This document shows, piece by piece, positions 1 through 15,902 of a stretch of DNA of 64,000 nt. Source of the DNA: Nocardioides sp. Root1257 (lineage in GTDB: Bacteria > Actinomycetota > Actinomycetes > Propionibacteriales > Nocardioidaceae); assembly GCF_001425175.1 (NCBI RefSeq), contig NZ_LMDV01000010.1:1-64000 (forward strand), written 5' to 3'. How positions within the stretch are numbered: position 1 is the stretch's first letter; the number at the start of each line of letters is the position of its first letter. The translations under genes were made by a program, and so were the position numbers. The notes beneath the pieces are model-generated. The model saw only the letters and a program-made list of their open reading frames with translations. It had not been told where the DNA came from and made no database searches.

Positions 1-339
1 ACGGTCGACCCGAGCGAACCCGCAGCCCGACCAGCTACTGGAAATCGCCCCCGCAACCACCGACCACGGTGACCACGTATCCCGGTAGTCGCGTCACCAG
101 CAGCAACCACCACGAACCGCGGCGCTGAGCACAGCCGGGAAGATCTGGTGCACCGGGTAGATCAGATGTTCCCGGGCGATCGCCGGGGCAATTGCCATGC
201 CACCCGGGCCACGACGGTCGACCCGAGCGAACCCGCAACCCGACCAGCCACTGGAAATCGCCACCGCAACCACCGCCCACGGTGACCACGCATCCCGGTA
301 GTCGCGTCACCAGCAGCAATCACCACTGACCGCGGCGCT
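1..339. repeat. Truncated tandem array of ~213-bp direct repeats
   Basis: Bases 1-126 recur at 214-339 with about eight substitutions and no indel, giving a 213-bp period. Bases 127-213 are the remainder of the first unit, so one full unit and about 60% of a second are visible. The array starts at the window edge, so the copy number is unknown. The unit is rich in CCACC/GGTGACC words and lies downstream of the Nudix gene stop. I see no gene in the 368 bases before that stop. The only open frame (minus strand) simply repeats the same peptide with the DNA repeat. Confidence 0.8.
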
Positions 340-368
340 CCGCACCCTCTGGTCCGAGACGTCCGGAG

Positions 369-1244
369 CTATGCCGAGCCCAGCGCCTCGCGCACCAGGT
401 CGAGGACCGGCAGGGCGCCGGACTCGATGTCGGCCACCGGCACCCAGGCGACGGCGTCGGTGGTGCCGTCGGCCTCGGTGAGCCCCGGCTCGGCGGCGTC
501 GTCGATGGTCACGGCGAAGGCCATGGCCACGGCGTGGAAGTCCTCGTAGCGACCGGAGGGCGCCGTACCGCTGAAGTGGTCGTCGTGCACGGCGACCAGC
601 TCACCGACGGTGCCGCCGACGCCGCACTCCTCGCGCAGCTCGCGGAGCACCGCGGAGCGAGGTGACTCGCCGTGGTCGACGCCACCACCGGGAAGCGTCC
701 AGGAGCCGGTGTGGAAGCCGCGCTCGGAGATCCGTGTCAGCAGCACGTCGTCACCGCGCCGCACCAGGGCGTAGGCGCCGAGCCGCTGGTGGCGGAAGGG
801 TCGGTGGTCGGCGAGTGCCTCGAGGACCATGGGGGCAACGGGGACGGTGCCGTCGAGCACGTCGGAGACGGGCTTCCAGTCGGCGGCCATCGTCGATCCG
901 CCGACCTCGATCACACGCGGCGCGGGTGCGTCGGGTGCGACCCAGCCCTCGTAGACGATCCGCAGGGCGTGCGCGTCGACGCGACGGCCGTCGCGCCAGA
1001 CCCCGGGCAGGTGCGCGGAGTAGACGCGGGCGGTCTCGCCGATCACGGCGTCGAGTCCGGTCTCCTCGTGGATCTCGCGCACGACGGCGTCGCGCGGGTC
1101 CTCGCCGTGGTCGAGCCCGCCACCGGGCAGGGTCCAGAGCTCGTCGGGTGTGACCGTCGGCGCCAGCCGGCTCAGCAGGATGGCGCCGTCGCGCAGGATC
1201 ACGGCGTACGCCGCGACCCGCTGCCGCTTCGGCAGTCCGCTCAT
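369..1244 (-). CDS. Tandem double-Nudix hydrolase
   Basis: A 291-residue protein made of two Nudix domains in series. Each carries a full Nudix box of the form GX5EX7REUXEEXGU: one at residues about 41-64 (GGGLDHGEDP... REIHEETG) and one at about 186-209 (GGGVDHGESP... RELREECG). Both keep the RExxEE metal-binding core, so both sites look active. Nudix enzymes hydrolyse nucleoside diphosphates linked to another group; the substrate cannot be read from the sequence. Single-domain proteins are more usual, so this looks like an internal duplication. It begins 10 bp after the stop of the upstream reductase gene on the same strand and is probably co-transcribed with it. Confidence 0.85.
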   Translation of the reverse strand: MSGLPKRQRVAAYAVILRDGAILLSRLAPTVTPDELWTLPGGGLDHGEDPRDAVVREIHEETGLDAVIGETARVYSAHLPGVWRDGRRVDAHALRIVYEGWVAPDAPAPRVIEVGGSTMAADWKPVSDVLDGTVPVAPMVLEALADHRPFRHQRLGAYALVRRGDDVLLTRISERGFHTGSWTLPGGGVDHGESPRSAVLRELREECGVGGTVGELVAVHDDHFSGTAPSGRYEDFHAVAMAFAVTIDDAAEPGLTEADGTTDAVAWVPVADIESGALPVLDLVREALGSA

Positions 1245-1254
1245 CGGGGCCGGC

Positions 1255-2490
1255 TCACGAGAAGGGCGGCCGGTGGTCGCGGGCGATCGAGCGGCGCCCG
1301 GCCCAGCGCCAGACCCGCGCGGCGCGGTCCCGGTCCTCGTCGGTCACCAGGTTGCCCATCCAGCGCAGGGCGAGGGTCATCAGCCAGTCGGACCGCATCC
1401 CGACCGGGCCCAGCGCCGGCAGCACGCGGGGCACGGTGACCAGGCCGGCGAGCCGACGCGCGATCGAGAACGACTCGCCGTAGTGCTCGGTCAGCAGCGC
1501 CGGCCAGGCCCGGGTCAGGTCGTCCTGCTCGTCGAGCATCTCGGCGATCAGCCGGCCGGTCTCGAGCCCGTAGTCGATGCCCTCGCCGTTGAGTGGGTTC
1601 ACGCACGCCGCGGCGTCGCCGATGAGTGCCCAGTTGCGACCGGCGACGTGGGAGACCGCGCCCCCCATCGGCAGCAGGGCGGAGGTCGGCATCCGCAGCT
1701 CGTCGCCGAGCTGGAACTCCTCGCGCAGCTGGCCCGCGTAGTGCGCCATCAGCGGCTTGACCGCCAGGTCGGTCGGCCGCTTGGCGGTGGCGAGGGTCCC
1801 GACCCCGAGGTTCACCTCGCCGGTGCCGAGCGGGAAGATCCAGCCGTAGCCGCTGAGGATCGCCCCGTCCTGGCCGCGCAGCTCCAGGTGCGAGCTGATC
1901 CAGGGGTCGTCGGACATCCCGGAGGCGACGTACGACCGGCCGGCGACGCCGTAGACGGTCTCCCGGTGCCACTCGCGGCCGAGCACCTTCCCGAGCGGGG
2001 ACCGGACGCCGTCGGCGACGACCAGCCGCCGGCACGCGATCTCGACCGGGCCGGCGTCGGTCTTGAAGACGACGGCCGCGACCCGGTCGCCCTCACGACG
2101 TACGTCGACGGCGCGGTGCCCGTCGACCGCGGTCGCCCCGGACTTGATCGCGGTCGTGCGCAGGTGGTCGTCGAGCTCGGTGCGGGCGACGGCCGATCCC
2201 CAGTCGGGCAGCGTGCCCCCGGGCCAGGGCAGCAGCAGCGTCTGGCCGAAGCCATGGGCGCGCAGGCCCTGGTTGACGGTGTGGGCGCGGAGCCAGTCCT
2301 CGAGCCCGAGCCGCTGGAGCTCACCGATCGCGCGCGGGGTGAGACCGTCACCGCACGTCTTGTCGCGCGGGAAGACGGCCGCGTCCGCGAGCACCACGTC
2401 CGCACCGGACCGAGCCGCCCACGCGGCGGCCGCCGACCCCGCTGGGCCGGCGCCCACGACGAGGACGTCGGTCTCGGTCGGAGTGCTCAT
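1255..2490 (-). CDS. Geranylgeranyl reductase family FAD oxidoreductase (MenJ-like menaquinone reductase)
   Basis: A 411-residue flavoprotein. It has an N-terminal Rossmann dinucleotide motif GAGPAG at residues 13-18, a conserved CGDGLTPRA segment at about 46-54 and the second FAD motif GDAAACVNPLNGEG in the C-terminal half. This is the geranylgeranyl reductase family. In mycobacteria the close relative MenJ reduces one isoprene unit of menaquinone; that role is inferred here, and reduction of another polyprenyl chain is possible. The ATG at 2490 follows GGAGG directly. A -10-like GACAAT at 2497-2502 lies six bases before the ATG, so the mRNA may be leaderless. The Nudix gene follows after 10 bp. 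Confidence 0.8.
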   Translation of the reverse strand: MSTPTETDVLVVGAGPAGSAAAAWAARSGADVVLADAAVFPRDKTCGDGLTPRAIGELQRLGLEDWLRAHTVNQGLRAHGFGQTLLLPWPGGTLPDWGSAVARTELDDHLRTTAIKSGATAVDGHRAVDVRREGDRVAAVVFKTDAGPVEIACRRLVVADGVRSPLGKVLGREWHRETVYGVAGRSYVASGMSDDPWISSHLELRGQDGAILSGYGWIFPLGTGEVNLGVGTLATAKRPTDLAVKPLMAHYAGQLREEFQLGDELRMPTSALLPMGGAVSHVAGRNWALIGDAAACVNPLNGEGIDYGLETGRLIAEMLDEQDDLTRAWPALLTEHYGESFSIARRLAGLVTVPRVLPALGPVGMRSDWLMTLALRWMGNLVTDEDRDRAARVWRWAGRRSIARDHRPPFS

Positions 2491-2502
2491 CCTCCGATTG
2501 TC

Positions 2503-3549
2503 TCAGCGCACGACCGAGTCGGTCACGCTGGGTCGCCGCGCGCCGAGGAAGAAGATGCCGGGCAGTCCTCGGGTCTCGAACCCCCGGCTGACGTTGCGCT
2601 CGAGGGTGGAGTGCCGGACCCGCATCGTGCCGGTCCGGTCGTTGCTCACGAAGAACACCGCGCCCCCGCCCTCGTTGGCCACGTTGCTGCGGATCAGCGT
2701 GCCGCCGAGGTCCAGCGTGAACCGGTTGCCGTCGAGGTAGATCGCCCCACCGCTGCCGCCGCCCGGGGTGCCGGACTGGGCCGGGTTGGCCCCACGGCCG
2801 ACCGCGCGGTTGCCGACGAAGGTGCTGTTGAGGACCCGCCACGAGACCCCGATGCTGCTCAGGGCTGAGCCGTTGCTGCACCGGCCGCCGCGGAACTCGC
2901 TGCCCACGACGTACACCGGCCGGTCCCGGTGCTGGTCGAACGCCCGCACCGCCGCGCCCCCGAGGTCCGGGCCGCGCCGGTCGCACCGGTTGCCGAGGAA
3001 GCGGGAGTCCACGATCTTGAGGCGCCCGCCGCGGGCGAGTATCGCGCCGCCACCGCCGCCCTCCTCGTGCTGGCCCGTCGCGTTCCCGTGCGCGAGCGTC
3101 AGGTGCTGGACGACCAGCTGCGGGAACGGCTGGTCGTTGCAGTGCGACGTCGTCCAGTGCTGCCGCTGGTCGCAGGTGTCCTGGTAGAGGATCCGGCGCG
3201 TCCCGCCGCCGTCGAGGGTCACCAGGCCCCCGCCGTCGATCACCACGCGACGCGACTCGTTGAGCACCTTCGCGGTCCGGGTCATCCGGATGGTCACCGG
3301 ATCGGGGCCGCAGTCGAACGTGATGACACCACCCGCACGCACAGCCCGCACCACGGCGGCCGAGGTGCAGCTCGCCGGCGTGCCCCGGCCGACGACGTGG
3401 TCCGGGTGCGAGGTGTCGACGGCGCGGCCGTCCTTCGGGACCGGCACCGGCTGCACACCCCGGTCCGCTCGCACCGGGGCGGCGTACGACGGCGGCGCGA
3501 CGCCGAGGAGAGTGATCGCGAGGGCAACGGCCAGGAGGACCCGAGTCAT
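2503..3549 (-). CDS. Secreted right-handed beta-helix protein
   Basis: A 348-residue exported protein with a cleavable signal peptide (residues 1 to about 23, ending SYAA). The mature part is a series of degenerate repeats around Gly-Gly, Asn and hydrophobic ladders (GGAIYLDGN, GGGAVFFVSN, FVGNRAVG), typical of pectate-lyase-like or polymorphic-membrane-protein right-handed beta helices. No catalytic residues or cell-wall anchor can be assigned, so a secreted adhesin or glycan-binding role is only a guess. The start has no Shine-Dalgarno sequence. A -10-like TAGCCT (3556-3561) ends six bases before the ATG, which fits a leaderless transcript. The next gene downstream on this strand starts 12 bp past the stop. 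Confidence 0.65.
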   Translation of the reverse strand: MTRVLLAVALAITLLGVAPPSYAAPVRADRGVQPVPVPKDGRAVDTSHPDHVVGRGTPASCTSAAVVRAVRAGGVITFDCGPDPVTIRMTRTAKVLNESRRVVIDGGGLVTLDGGGTRRILYQDTCDQRQHWTTSHCNDQPFPQLVVQHLTLAHGNATGQHEEGGGGGAILARGGRLKIVDSRFLGNRCDRRGPDLGGAAVRAFDQHRDRPVYVVGSEFRGGRCSNGSALSSIGVSWRVLNSTFVGNRAVGRGANPAQSGTPGGGSGGAIYLDGNRFTLDLGGTLIRSNVANEGGGAVFFVSNDRTGTMRVRHSTLERNVSRGFETRGLPGIFFLGARRPSVTDSVVR

Positions 3550-3563
3550 CCGTCGAGGCTAGT

Positions 3564-4058
3564 TCATGGCCTCGCGAACGCCCGGTGCGCCAGCAGGTGC
3601 ACCCGGTCGTTGCGGCACCCCGTCGTCGGGTGCGCCACGAACTGGGCCCGGTCCTCGTCCGGCAGGTAGACCCGGAACCCGTCGACGTGCGCCGGCCGGC
3701 AGCGGTGCCGCGGGTACGGCGAGAAGTCGCTGGCCGACACCTCGCTCACGACCCGCTTCCCGGGCCGCACCAGGATGCTGCGCACGGGGCCGGACGTCCG
3801 CGTCGCCGCGGCACCCACCTGCGTGCCGTCCCCGCCCCCGACGTACGACAGCCCGCCGTACCCGCGGATCGAGCACGCCGTGTCGGACACGTTGCGCAGC
3901 ACGATCCGGCCGAACTCGTGGCTCATCCCGCTGCCCGTGCTGCGGTACGACGCCACCAGCTCGGCGTTCGTGCACTCAGGCGCCGCAGCGTGCGCCGGCG
4001 CTCCCACCAGGGTCGACAGACCGGCGGCCAGCAGAAGACTCATCAGGAACTTGGTCAT
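3564..4058 (-). CDS. Secreted DUF4232 domain protein
   Basis: A 164-residue protein when started at the ATG at 4058, which yields a normal signal peptide (MTKFLMSLLLAAG... ending AHAA). An upstream in-frame ATG at 4136 would add 26 residues read through the rpoC terminator and is rejected. The mature part (ECTNAELVASY, LRNVSDTACSIRGYGGLSYV, HPTTGC) matches the actinobacterial DUF4232 pattern: a small extracytoplasmic immunoglobulin-like fold with two disulfides. Function unknown. It lies just downstream of the rpoC terminator and ends 14 bp before the beta-helix gene. Confidence 0.75.
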   Translation of the reverse strand: MTKFLMSLLLAAGLSTLVGAPAHAAAPECTNAELVASYRSTGSGMSHEFGRIVLRNVSDTACSIRGYGGLSYVGGGDGTQVGAAATRTSGPVRSILVRPGKRVVSEVSASDFSPYPRHRCRPAHVDGFRVYLPDEDRAQFVAHPTTGCRNDRVHLLAHRAFARP

Positions 4059-4106
4059 GCCACTGGGACGCCCGGACACACCTCGGAGTTGCCAGGAAAT
4101 GCCGAA

Positions 4107-4134
4107 GGCCCCACCACCCGAAGGTGATGGGGCC
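4107..4134 (-). terminator. rpoC terminator
   Basis: A 12-bp stem (one G-T/A-C type mismatch) closes on a tetraloop that reads C(TTCG)G on the minus strand, the very stable UUCG class. It lies 15 bases past the rpoC stop. The tract after the stem is only weakly T-rich (TTCGGCATTT). Confidence 0.8.
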
Positions 4135-4148
4135 AACGTACGACTGGA

Positions 4149-8036
<3,888 letters not shown>

Positions 8037-8087
8037 GATGGCTGCAACCCTTCGGTAGTTCTAGAAATCTGAGTGAGGGGGGCGGAG

Positions 8088-8113
8088 GCGGGGCCGACCG
8101 GAGCCGGCCCCGC
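8088..8113 (-). promoter_or_regulatory. Stem-loop in the rpoB-rpoC intergenic spacer
   Basis: A perfect 9-bp GC stem (GCGGGGCCG paired with CGGCCCCGC) with an 8-base loop lies in the 80-base gap between rpoB and rpoC. No T tract follows it, so it is more likely a pausing, processing or partial attenuation element than a full terminator. Confidence 0.5.
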
Positions 8114-8116
8114 GAC

Positions 8117-11605
<3,489 letters not shown>

Positions 11606-11772
11606 GAGGTGTCCTTCGACGGTTACGCTGTGAGATCGGCGTCGGCCCACCACTGAACCAGCCACCGGGCAGGCTGGAGCGCATTTGAGAGCGGACGCAA
11701 AGGAACAGGCTACCGCACGCGCGCAGCCGCCACAAACCCCGGTCTCAGATCACCGGAGCGGCGTTGGCGTCG

Positions 11773-11801
11773 ATCATGAACTCCCGCGGCGGTCAGGTCA
11801 A
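11773..11801 (-). promoter_or_regulatory. Candidate rpoB promoter
   Basis: On the minus strand TTGACC (11801-11796) and CATGAT (11778-11773) are separated by exactly 17 bp, a good match to housekeeping -35/-10 boxes. The predicted transcript would have an untranslated leader of about 160 bases before the TTG start of rpoB. It lies in the 214-bp gap after the Mce-associated gene. Apart from this promoter I see nothing else there. Confidence 0.6.
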
Positions 11802-11819
11802 GCACCGTCGCCCCGACGC

Positions 11820-12593
11820 TCAGGTGTCGAGCCCGGAGACCAGCCAGTCGCCGTCGACGTTCTCCATGGTCACGGTGACCCAGTTCTTGTAGACGACCGG
11901 CTGCTTCTCGGCCTTGTTGGTGCGCGTCTGGTCGACGAGGAGGAAGACCTGCACCCGGTCGTCGTCGGCGCGGACCACCCCGGAGCTGACCAGGCGCGCG
12001 GTGACCACGGTGCCCGTCGACGGGGCGTTCGCGGCGATGATGCCGTCGAAGAGCTCGTCGTACTTCTTGCGGTAGCTGCCGGTGAGGTAGCCCTCGGCAG
12101 CGGCCTTCGAGTCGTCGAGGTGCGCGGCGTCGTAGGACAGGACCGGCACGATGGCCCGCTCCGCGGCCGACCGGGCCGCGGTGGAGGCCTGGTCGACGGA
12201 CCGGTCGGAGGGGACGGTCGCCGCGACCACGGCGGCGCTGCCGGCGACCAGCAGCGTCAGGACCGCGACGCCGACGAGCAGCCACCCGGGGACGACACGG
12301 CGCTCGCGGGCCGGGGCGTCGAGGGCACCCGGGGTGGCAGCCACCAGCTCGGGCTCCCGCTCGGGCGTCGCCACCGCCTCGGGCTCGGGCTCCGGCTCGG
12401 CGGTGGCCAGCTCGGCGTCGTACGCCGCGCGACGCTCGGGGTCGAGGAGCACCTCGGCGGCCCGGTTGAGCGGTCCGAAGCGGCGGTCGGTCGGGTCCAG
12501 GTCGGCGATCGCCGCGCGCCAGGCGGCGCGGACCTCGTCGGCCGGGGCGTCGGGGGCGACGCCGAGGAGGTCGTACCAGCTCGGGGTGTTCAC
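11820..12593 (-). CDS. Degenerate J-domain / Mce-associated membrane protein fusion
   Basis: A 257-residue protein from a GTG at 12593 that overlaps the previous stop by four bases (GTGA). Residues about 3-65 look like a J domain (WYDLLGVAPDAPADEV... RAAYDAEL), but the HPD tripeptide needed to stimulate Hsp70 is missing (LDPTD at that place). A long Glu/Pro/Ala linker follows, then one membrane segment (WLLVGVAVLTLLVAG), then a C-terminal NTF2-like domain as in Mce-associated (Mas) proteins. It closes the mce operon, so it probably helps assemble or stabilise the Mce complex on the outer face of the membrane. A J-like domain on the cytoplasmic side of a Mas protein is unusual. Confidence 0.65.
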   Translation of the reverse strand: MNTPSWYDLLGVAPDAPADEVRAAWRAAIADLDPTDRRFGPLNRAAEVLLDPERRAAYDAELATAEPEPEPEAVATPEREPELVAATPGALDAPARERRVVPGWLLVGVAVLTLLVAGSAAVVAATVPSDRSVDQASTAARSAAERAIVPVLSYDAAHLDDSKAAAEGYLTGSYRKKYDELFDGIIAANAPSTGTVVTARLVSSGVVRADDDRVQVFLLVDQTRTNKAEKQPVVYKNWVTVTMENVDGDWLVSGLDT

Positions 12594-13189
12594 TGGCCGT
12601 CCTCCGTCTTGACCGGGGCGTAGTCGTCGACCAGCCAGGTGCCGTCGGACAGCACCAGGTCGACCTGCCACCGGAGCACGTCGGCGTCGGAGTCGACGCG
12701 CTTCGAGGCGTCCTTCGGGTGCTGGGGGTCGGGGTAGCTGCCGGTGAACCCGGCGGCGACGATCGCCGTCGCCGAGTCGGCATCGATCGACTCGACGCCC
12801 ACGCCGTAGACCTTCACCGAGCGGGCGTAGCCCGCCTGGGCGACCGTCTGCTCCGCGATCGGGAGGCCGGACTTCTCGAAGTCGGCGGCGAACTTCGGCG
12901 TGATGACCGCCGTGACCTGCTTCTGGTAGTCGGGCAGGTGCTTCTGCGCGTCGAGACCGTCGGGGCCGTAGGTGTTGAGGCGGAGCACGAACTGCTCGGT
13001 CTGCCGGAGCACCGCGTCGCGCTCGGACTGCGCTCCCCCGGCGTCGCCCTGGCGCTGCGCGAGCAGCCAGACCAGTGCGCCCGCGGAGGCGAGCAGCGCG
13101 ACCACGAGGACGCCGAGCAGCACGATGCGGAAGCGCCCGTTGGGCGCGCCCCGCGGCTCCTCGGGGACCGGCGCGGCGGCGCTGGTCAC
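12590..13189 (-). CDS. Mce-associated membrane protein (Mas family)
   Basis: A 199-residue protein from a GTG at 13189 that overlaps the mceF stop by four bases; this coupling is preferred over an ATG 42 bases upstream inside mceF. It has a short cytoplasmic N terminus, one membrane helix (IVLLGVLVVALLASAGALVW) and an external domain with alternating strands (TAIVAAGFTGSYPD, LRWQVDLVLSDGTWLVDDYAPV). This is the NTF2-like layout of Mce-associated proteins that stabilise Mce complexes in mycobacteria. It is the first of two consecutive Mas-type genes at the end of the operon. Confidence 0.75.
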   Translation of the reverse strand: MTSAAAPVPEEPRGAPNGRFRIVLLGVLVVALLASAGALVWLLAQRQGDAGGAQSERDAVLRQTEQFVLRLNTYGPDGLDAQKHLPDYQKQVTAVITPKFAADFEKSGLPIAEQTVAQAGYARSVKVYGVGVESIDADSATAIVAAGFTGSYPDPQHPKDASKRVDSDADVLRWQVDLVLSDGTWLVDDYAPVKTEDGQ

Positions 13190-14472
13190 TTCTGGCTCTC
13201 GGTCAACGGCTGGAGATATAGCCATTTCCACGTGTCCTCTCCGAAGCTCTTCGGGGCGAGCGTGCCGGGCTGCGAGCTGGCGGCGCTGACCTGGCCGCCC
13301 CAGCGGAGCCGGCCGCTGTCGGGGTCGTAGGAGGCGACCGGCGGCGGGCGGTAGGCCGCACCGGCGCGCTTCAGGTTCTGCACACCGCGGGGGTTGCTCT
13401 GCGACGCGGGCTCGGTGCAGCCGGCCTTGGTGTTCATCGGCCGGTTGCTGCCGTCCTGCGGCGGGCGTGTGTCGGTGCTCTCGTAGCCGCGGTGGCAGAC
13501 CGGGTTGTTGGTCAGGATGAGGCCGAAGTGCGCGTCGTAGAGGCCGGTGTCGGGGGACTTGGAGACGACCGTGAAGCCGCCTTCCACGACGTAGGGGTAG
13601 ACCACCAGGATCTGCTCGATGCCGGGCAGGTGCTTGACGATCACGTCGCCGGTGGTCACCAGGTTGTTGAGCAGCTCGGCCAGGTCGACGCGGTTGTCCT
13701 CGAGGAACGTGCGCAGCTGGGTCGCCGTCGCCGAGCCCTGGTCGATCACCTCGCGCAGGTCCTTGTCGGAGCCGGCCAGCGAGCCGGTGAACAGGCTGAG
13801 CTGCTGGGCGAAGGTGCGGATCGCGCTGGCCTTGTCGGACTGCGTCTGCAGCACCGTGTTGCTGTCGCGGATCAGCGCCGTGGTGGTCTCGAAGTTGGCA
13901 TCGGCCTCGTTGATGAACGAGTTGCCGGTGTCGATGATGCGCTGCAGGTCGGTGCCGGTGCCGGCGAACGCCTGACCCAGCTCGTCGACCGTGGTCGCCA
14001 GCGCGTCCTTGTCGACCGACTCGACGGTGTCGGAGATGTCGCCGAGGAACTTCTCGGTAGCGATCGGCGTGCGGGTGTCCGCCATCGCGATCTCCGAGTT
14101 CTCCCCGAGGTACGGCGCCTTGTCGGTCCGGGGCTGGAGCTCGACGTACTGCTCCCCCACGGCCGACCGGTTGCCGACGACCGCGAGGGTGTCGGCGGGG
14201 ATGTCGTCGTCGGAGTTGTCGATGTCGAGGTAGGCGTCGACGCCGTCGTCGGTCAGCACGAGCTTGCCGACGCTGCCGACCTGGACGCCGCGGTAGGACA
14301 CCTCGCCGCCCTCGTAGATGCCGCCGGAGCGCTCGAGGTGGGCGACGACCGTGTAGTGGTCGTCGAAGAACACCCGGTCGAGGCGGGCGTAGCGGGCTCC
14401 GACGTAGCTCACCCCGAGCAGGGTGATCGCCACGAAGACGAGCAGCTGGAGTCGGGTACGACGCGTGATCAT
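13186..14472 (-). CDS. mceF: MceF family substrate-binding subunit
   Basis: A 428-residue MCE-domain protein and the last of six consecutive mce genes. It has an N-terminal membrane anchor (LLVFVAITLLGVSYVGARY), an MlaD/MCE domain (about 40-115, with VSYRGVQVGSVGKL and GEQYVEL) and a long helical needle region. Mce proteins form a hexameric periplasmic tube that passes lipids to the YrbE permease and MceG ATPase. The start overlaps mceE by four bases (ATGA). The C-terminal Pro/Arg-rich tail with two Cys residues resembles MceF tails of other actinobacteria. Confidence 0.88.
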   Translation of the reverse strand: MITRRTRLQLLVFVAITLLGVSYVGARYARLDRVFFDDHYTVVAHLERSGGIYEGGEVSYRGVQVGSVGKLVLTDDGVDAYLDIDNSDDDIPADTLAVVGNRSAVGEQYVELQPRTDKAPYLGENSEIAMADTRTPIATEKFLGDISDTVESVDKDALATTVDELGQAFAGTGTDLQRIIDTGNSFINEADANFETTTALIRDSNTVLQTQSDKASAIRTFAQQLSLFTGSLAGSDKDLREVIDQGSATATQLRTFLEDNRVDLAELLNNLVTTGDVIVKHLPGIEQILVVYPYVVEGGFTVVSKSPDTGLYDAHFGLILTNNPVCHRGYESTDTRPPQDGSNRPMNTKAGCTEPASQSNPRGVQNLKRAGAAYRPPPVASYDPDSGRLRWGGQVSAASSQPGTLAPKSFGEDTWKWLYLQPLTESQK

Positions 14473-15902
14473 CGGGTGCTCACCATCCCCGGGACGAGCA
14501 GGCGGACGAGGGCGGGGTCGAACGCCCGGCTGAGCTGGCCCATCGTCGGGCCGTGCGCCGACCGGGTCGGTCCGGCGGCCGCCCGGCCGAGGCCGAGCAG
14601 GTCGCCGAGGATCGGGACCGACGGCGCCCCCGAGGGCTGGGACAGCGGGAGGCCGGGGACCGCGGGCAGGCCCGGGACCTGGGCCAGCGCCTGGCAGACC
14701 GCGGAGTCGCGGTTGGCCGGCTTGAGGCAGGCCTCACGCAGCTGGGTCAGGCCCTGGAGGTTGCTCATCAGGCGCTGGCAGGCGCGGCTGCTGAGGTCGC
14801 CGCTGGACAGGCAGCGGGTCAGCAGGTCGACGATCTTGGTCGGCTCCAGGTCGCCCGGCAGCAGTGTCGGCAGCTTGGTCGGGACGCCGGTGATGCCGCC
14901 CGACAGGTCGATGTCGAGCTGGATCGACAGGTTGGTGTAGTCGCCCATGTGCAGGTTGCGGGCGACCTGCGGGTCGCGGCCGACGACCTCGTCGACGAAC
15001 GGGTAGGTCAGGAAGACGTTGAACGACTTCACGAACGCGTCGCCGGAGTTGGCCAGCTCCGTCAGCACCGGGTTCAGCTGGCGCAGGGACTCGATGGTGC
15101 CGGCCTTGGAGGCGTCGATGACCCGGACGCCGACGGCGCTGAGCTGGTCGAGCGAGCGCAGCATCTTCACGAGGTCGCCGCGCTGCTTGTCGAGGGAGGT
15201 CAGCGCGCTCGGCAGCTCCTCGAGGGCCGCGTCGATCGAGCCCTGCTGGTCGCGGACGGACTTCGCCAGGTGGTTGACCGACTCGATCGCCGTGACGATG
15301 TCGTCCTTGTTGTCGTCGAGCTGCGTCATGAAGGCACGGATCTGGTCGAGGACCGAGCGGGTCGCGCCCTCGCGTCCGTCGAGCGCCTTGTTGACCTCGG
15401 TCGCGATCGTCTTCAGCTGGGCGACACCGCCGCCGTTGAGCACCAGGCTCAGCGCACCCAGCACCTCCTCGACCTCGGGGTTGCGCCCGGTCTGGTCGAG
15501 GGAGAGCTCGGCGCCGTCGACCAGCTCGCCCTGGGGTGCGACGTCGGTCGGCGGGCTCAGCGACACGAACTTCTCGCCGAGCAGGCTGGTCTGCCGGATC
15601 TCGGCGATCGCGTTCGCCGGCAGCTCGACGTCCTTGCGCAGGTCCATGGTGACCACGGCGTGCCCGTCGCGGAGCTCGATGTCGGTCACCTGCCCGACGC
15701 TGACGTCGTTGACCTTGACGGTCGTCTTCGGCACCAGGTCGAGCACGTCGCGGAAGTCCGCCGAGACCGTGATGGCGTCGTCACCGACGTCGGTGCCGCC
15801 GGGGAGCGGGAGCTTGTAGACGTCGAGGTCGCAGCCGGTCAGCAGCAGCACACCGGCCAGGGCGGCGACCAGGGCGCGCAGGAACGTACGGGGACGGGTC
15901 AT
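14469..15902 (-). CDS. mceE: MceE family lipoprotein (LprN-like)
   Basis: A 477-residue MCE protein with a lipoprotein signal: hydrophobic stretch ending LLLTGC, with the lipidated Cys at residue 24. This is the hallmark of MceE, the only lipoprotein of the six Mce subunits. The MCE domain spans about residues 45-120 (KVNDVSVGQVTDIEL, LGEKFVSLSPP), followed by a long coiled region and a Pro/Leu-rich C terminus. It overlaps mceD and mceF by four bases on each side, which indicates translational coupling in one operon. Confidence 0.9.
   Translation of the reverse strand: MTRPRTFLRALVAALAGVLLLTGCDLDVYKLPLPGGTDVGDDAITVSADFRDVLDLVPKTTVKVNDVSVGQVTDIELRDGHAVVTMDLRKDVELPANAIAEIRQTSLLGEKFVSLSPPTDVAPQGELVDGAELSLDQTGRNPEVEEVLGALSLVLNGGGVAQLKTIATEVNKALDGREGATRSVLDQIRAFMTQLDDNKDDIVTAIESVNHLAKSVRDQQGSIDAALEELPSALTSLDKQRGDLVKMLRSLDQLSAVGVRVIDASKAGTIESLRQLNPVLTELANSGDAFVKSFNVFLTYPFVDEVVGRDPQVARNLHMGDYTNLSIQLDIDLSGGITGVPTKLPTLLPGDLEPTKIVDLLTRCLSSGDLSSRACQRLMSNLQGLTQLREACLKPANRDSAVCQALAQVPGLPAVPGLPLSQPSGAPSVPILGDLLGLGRAAAGPTRSAHGPTMGQLSRAFDPALVRLLVPGMVSTR

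Noticed and set aside
35..319. A 94-codon minus-strand frame in the repeat region
   Set aside because: It is translated from the direct repeat, so its internal repeat follows from the DNA. No ribosome site and no family seen.
4059..4136. N-terminal extension of the DUF4232 protein to an upstream ATG
   Set aside because: The extra codons run through the rpoC terminator hairpin and would hide the signal peptide that begins at 4058.
11606..11665. rpoB start at the ATG at 11665
   Set aside because: The TTG at 11605 has the ribosome site and the expected N terminus; the added residues are not typical of RpoB.
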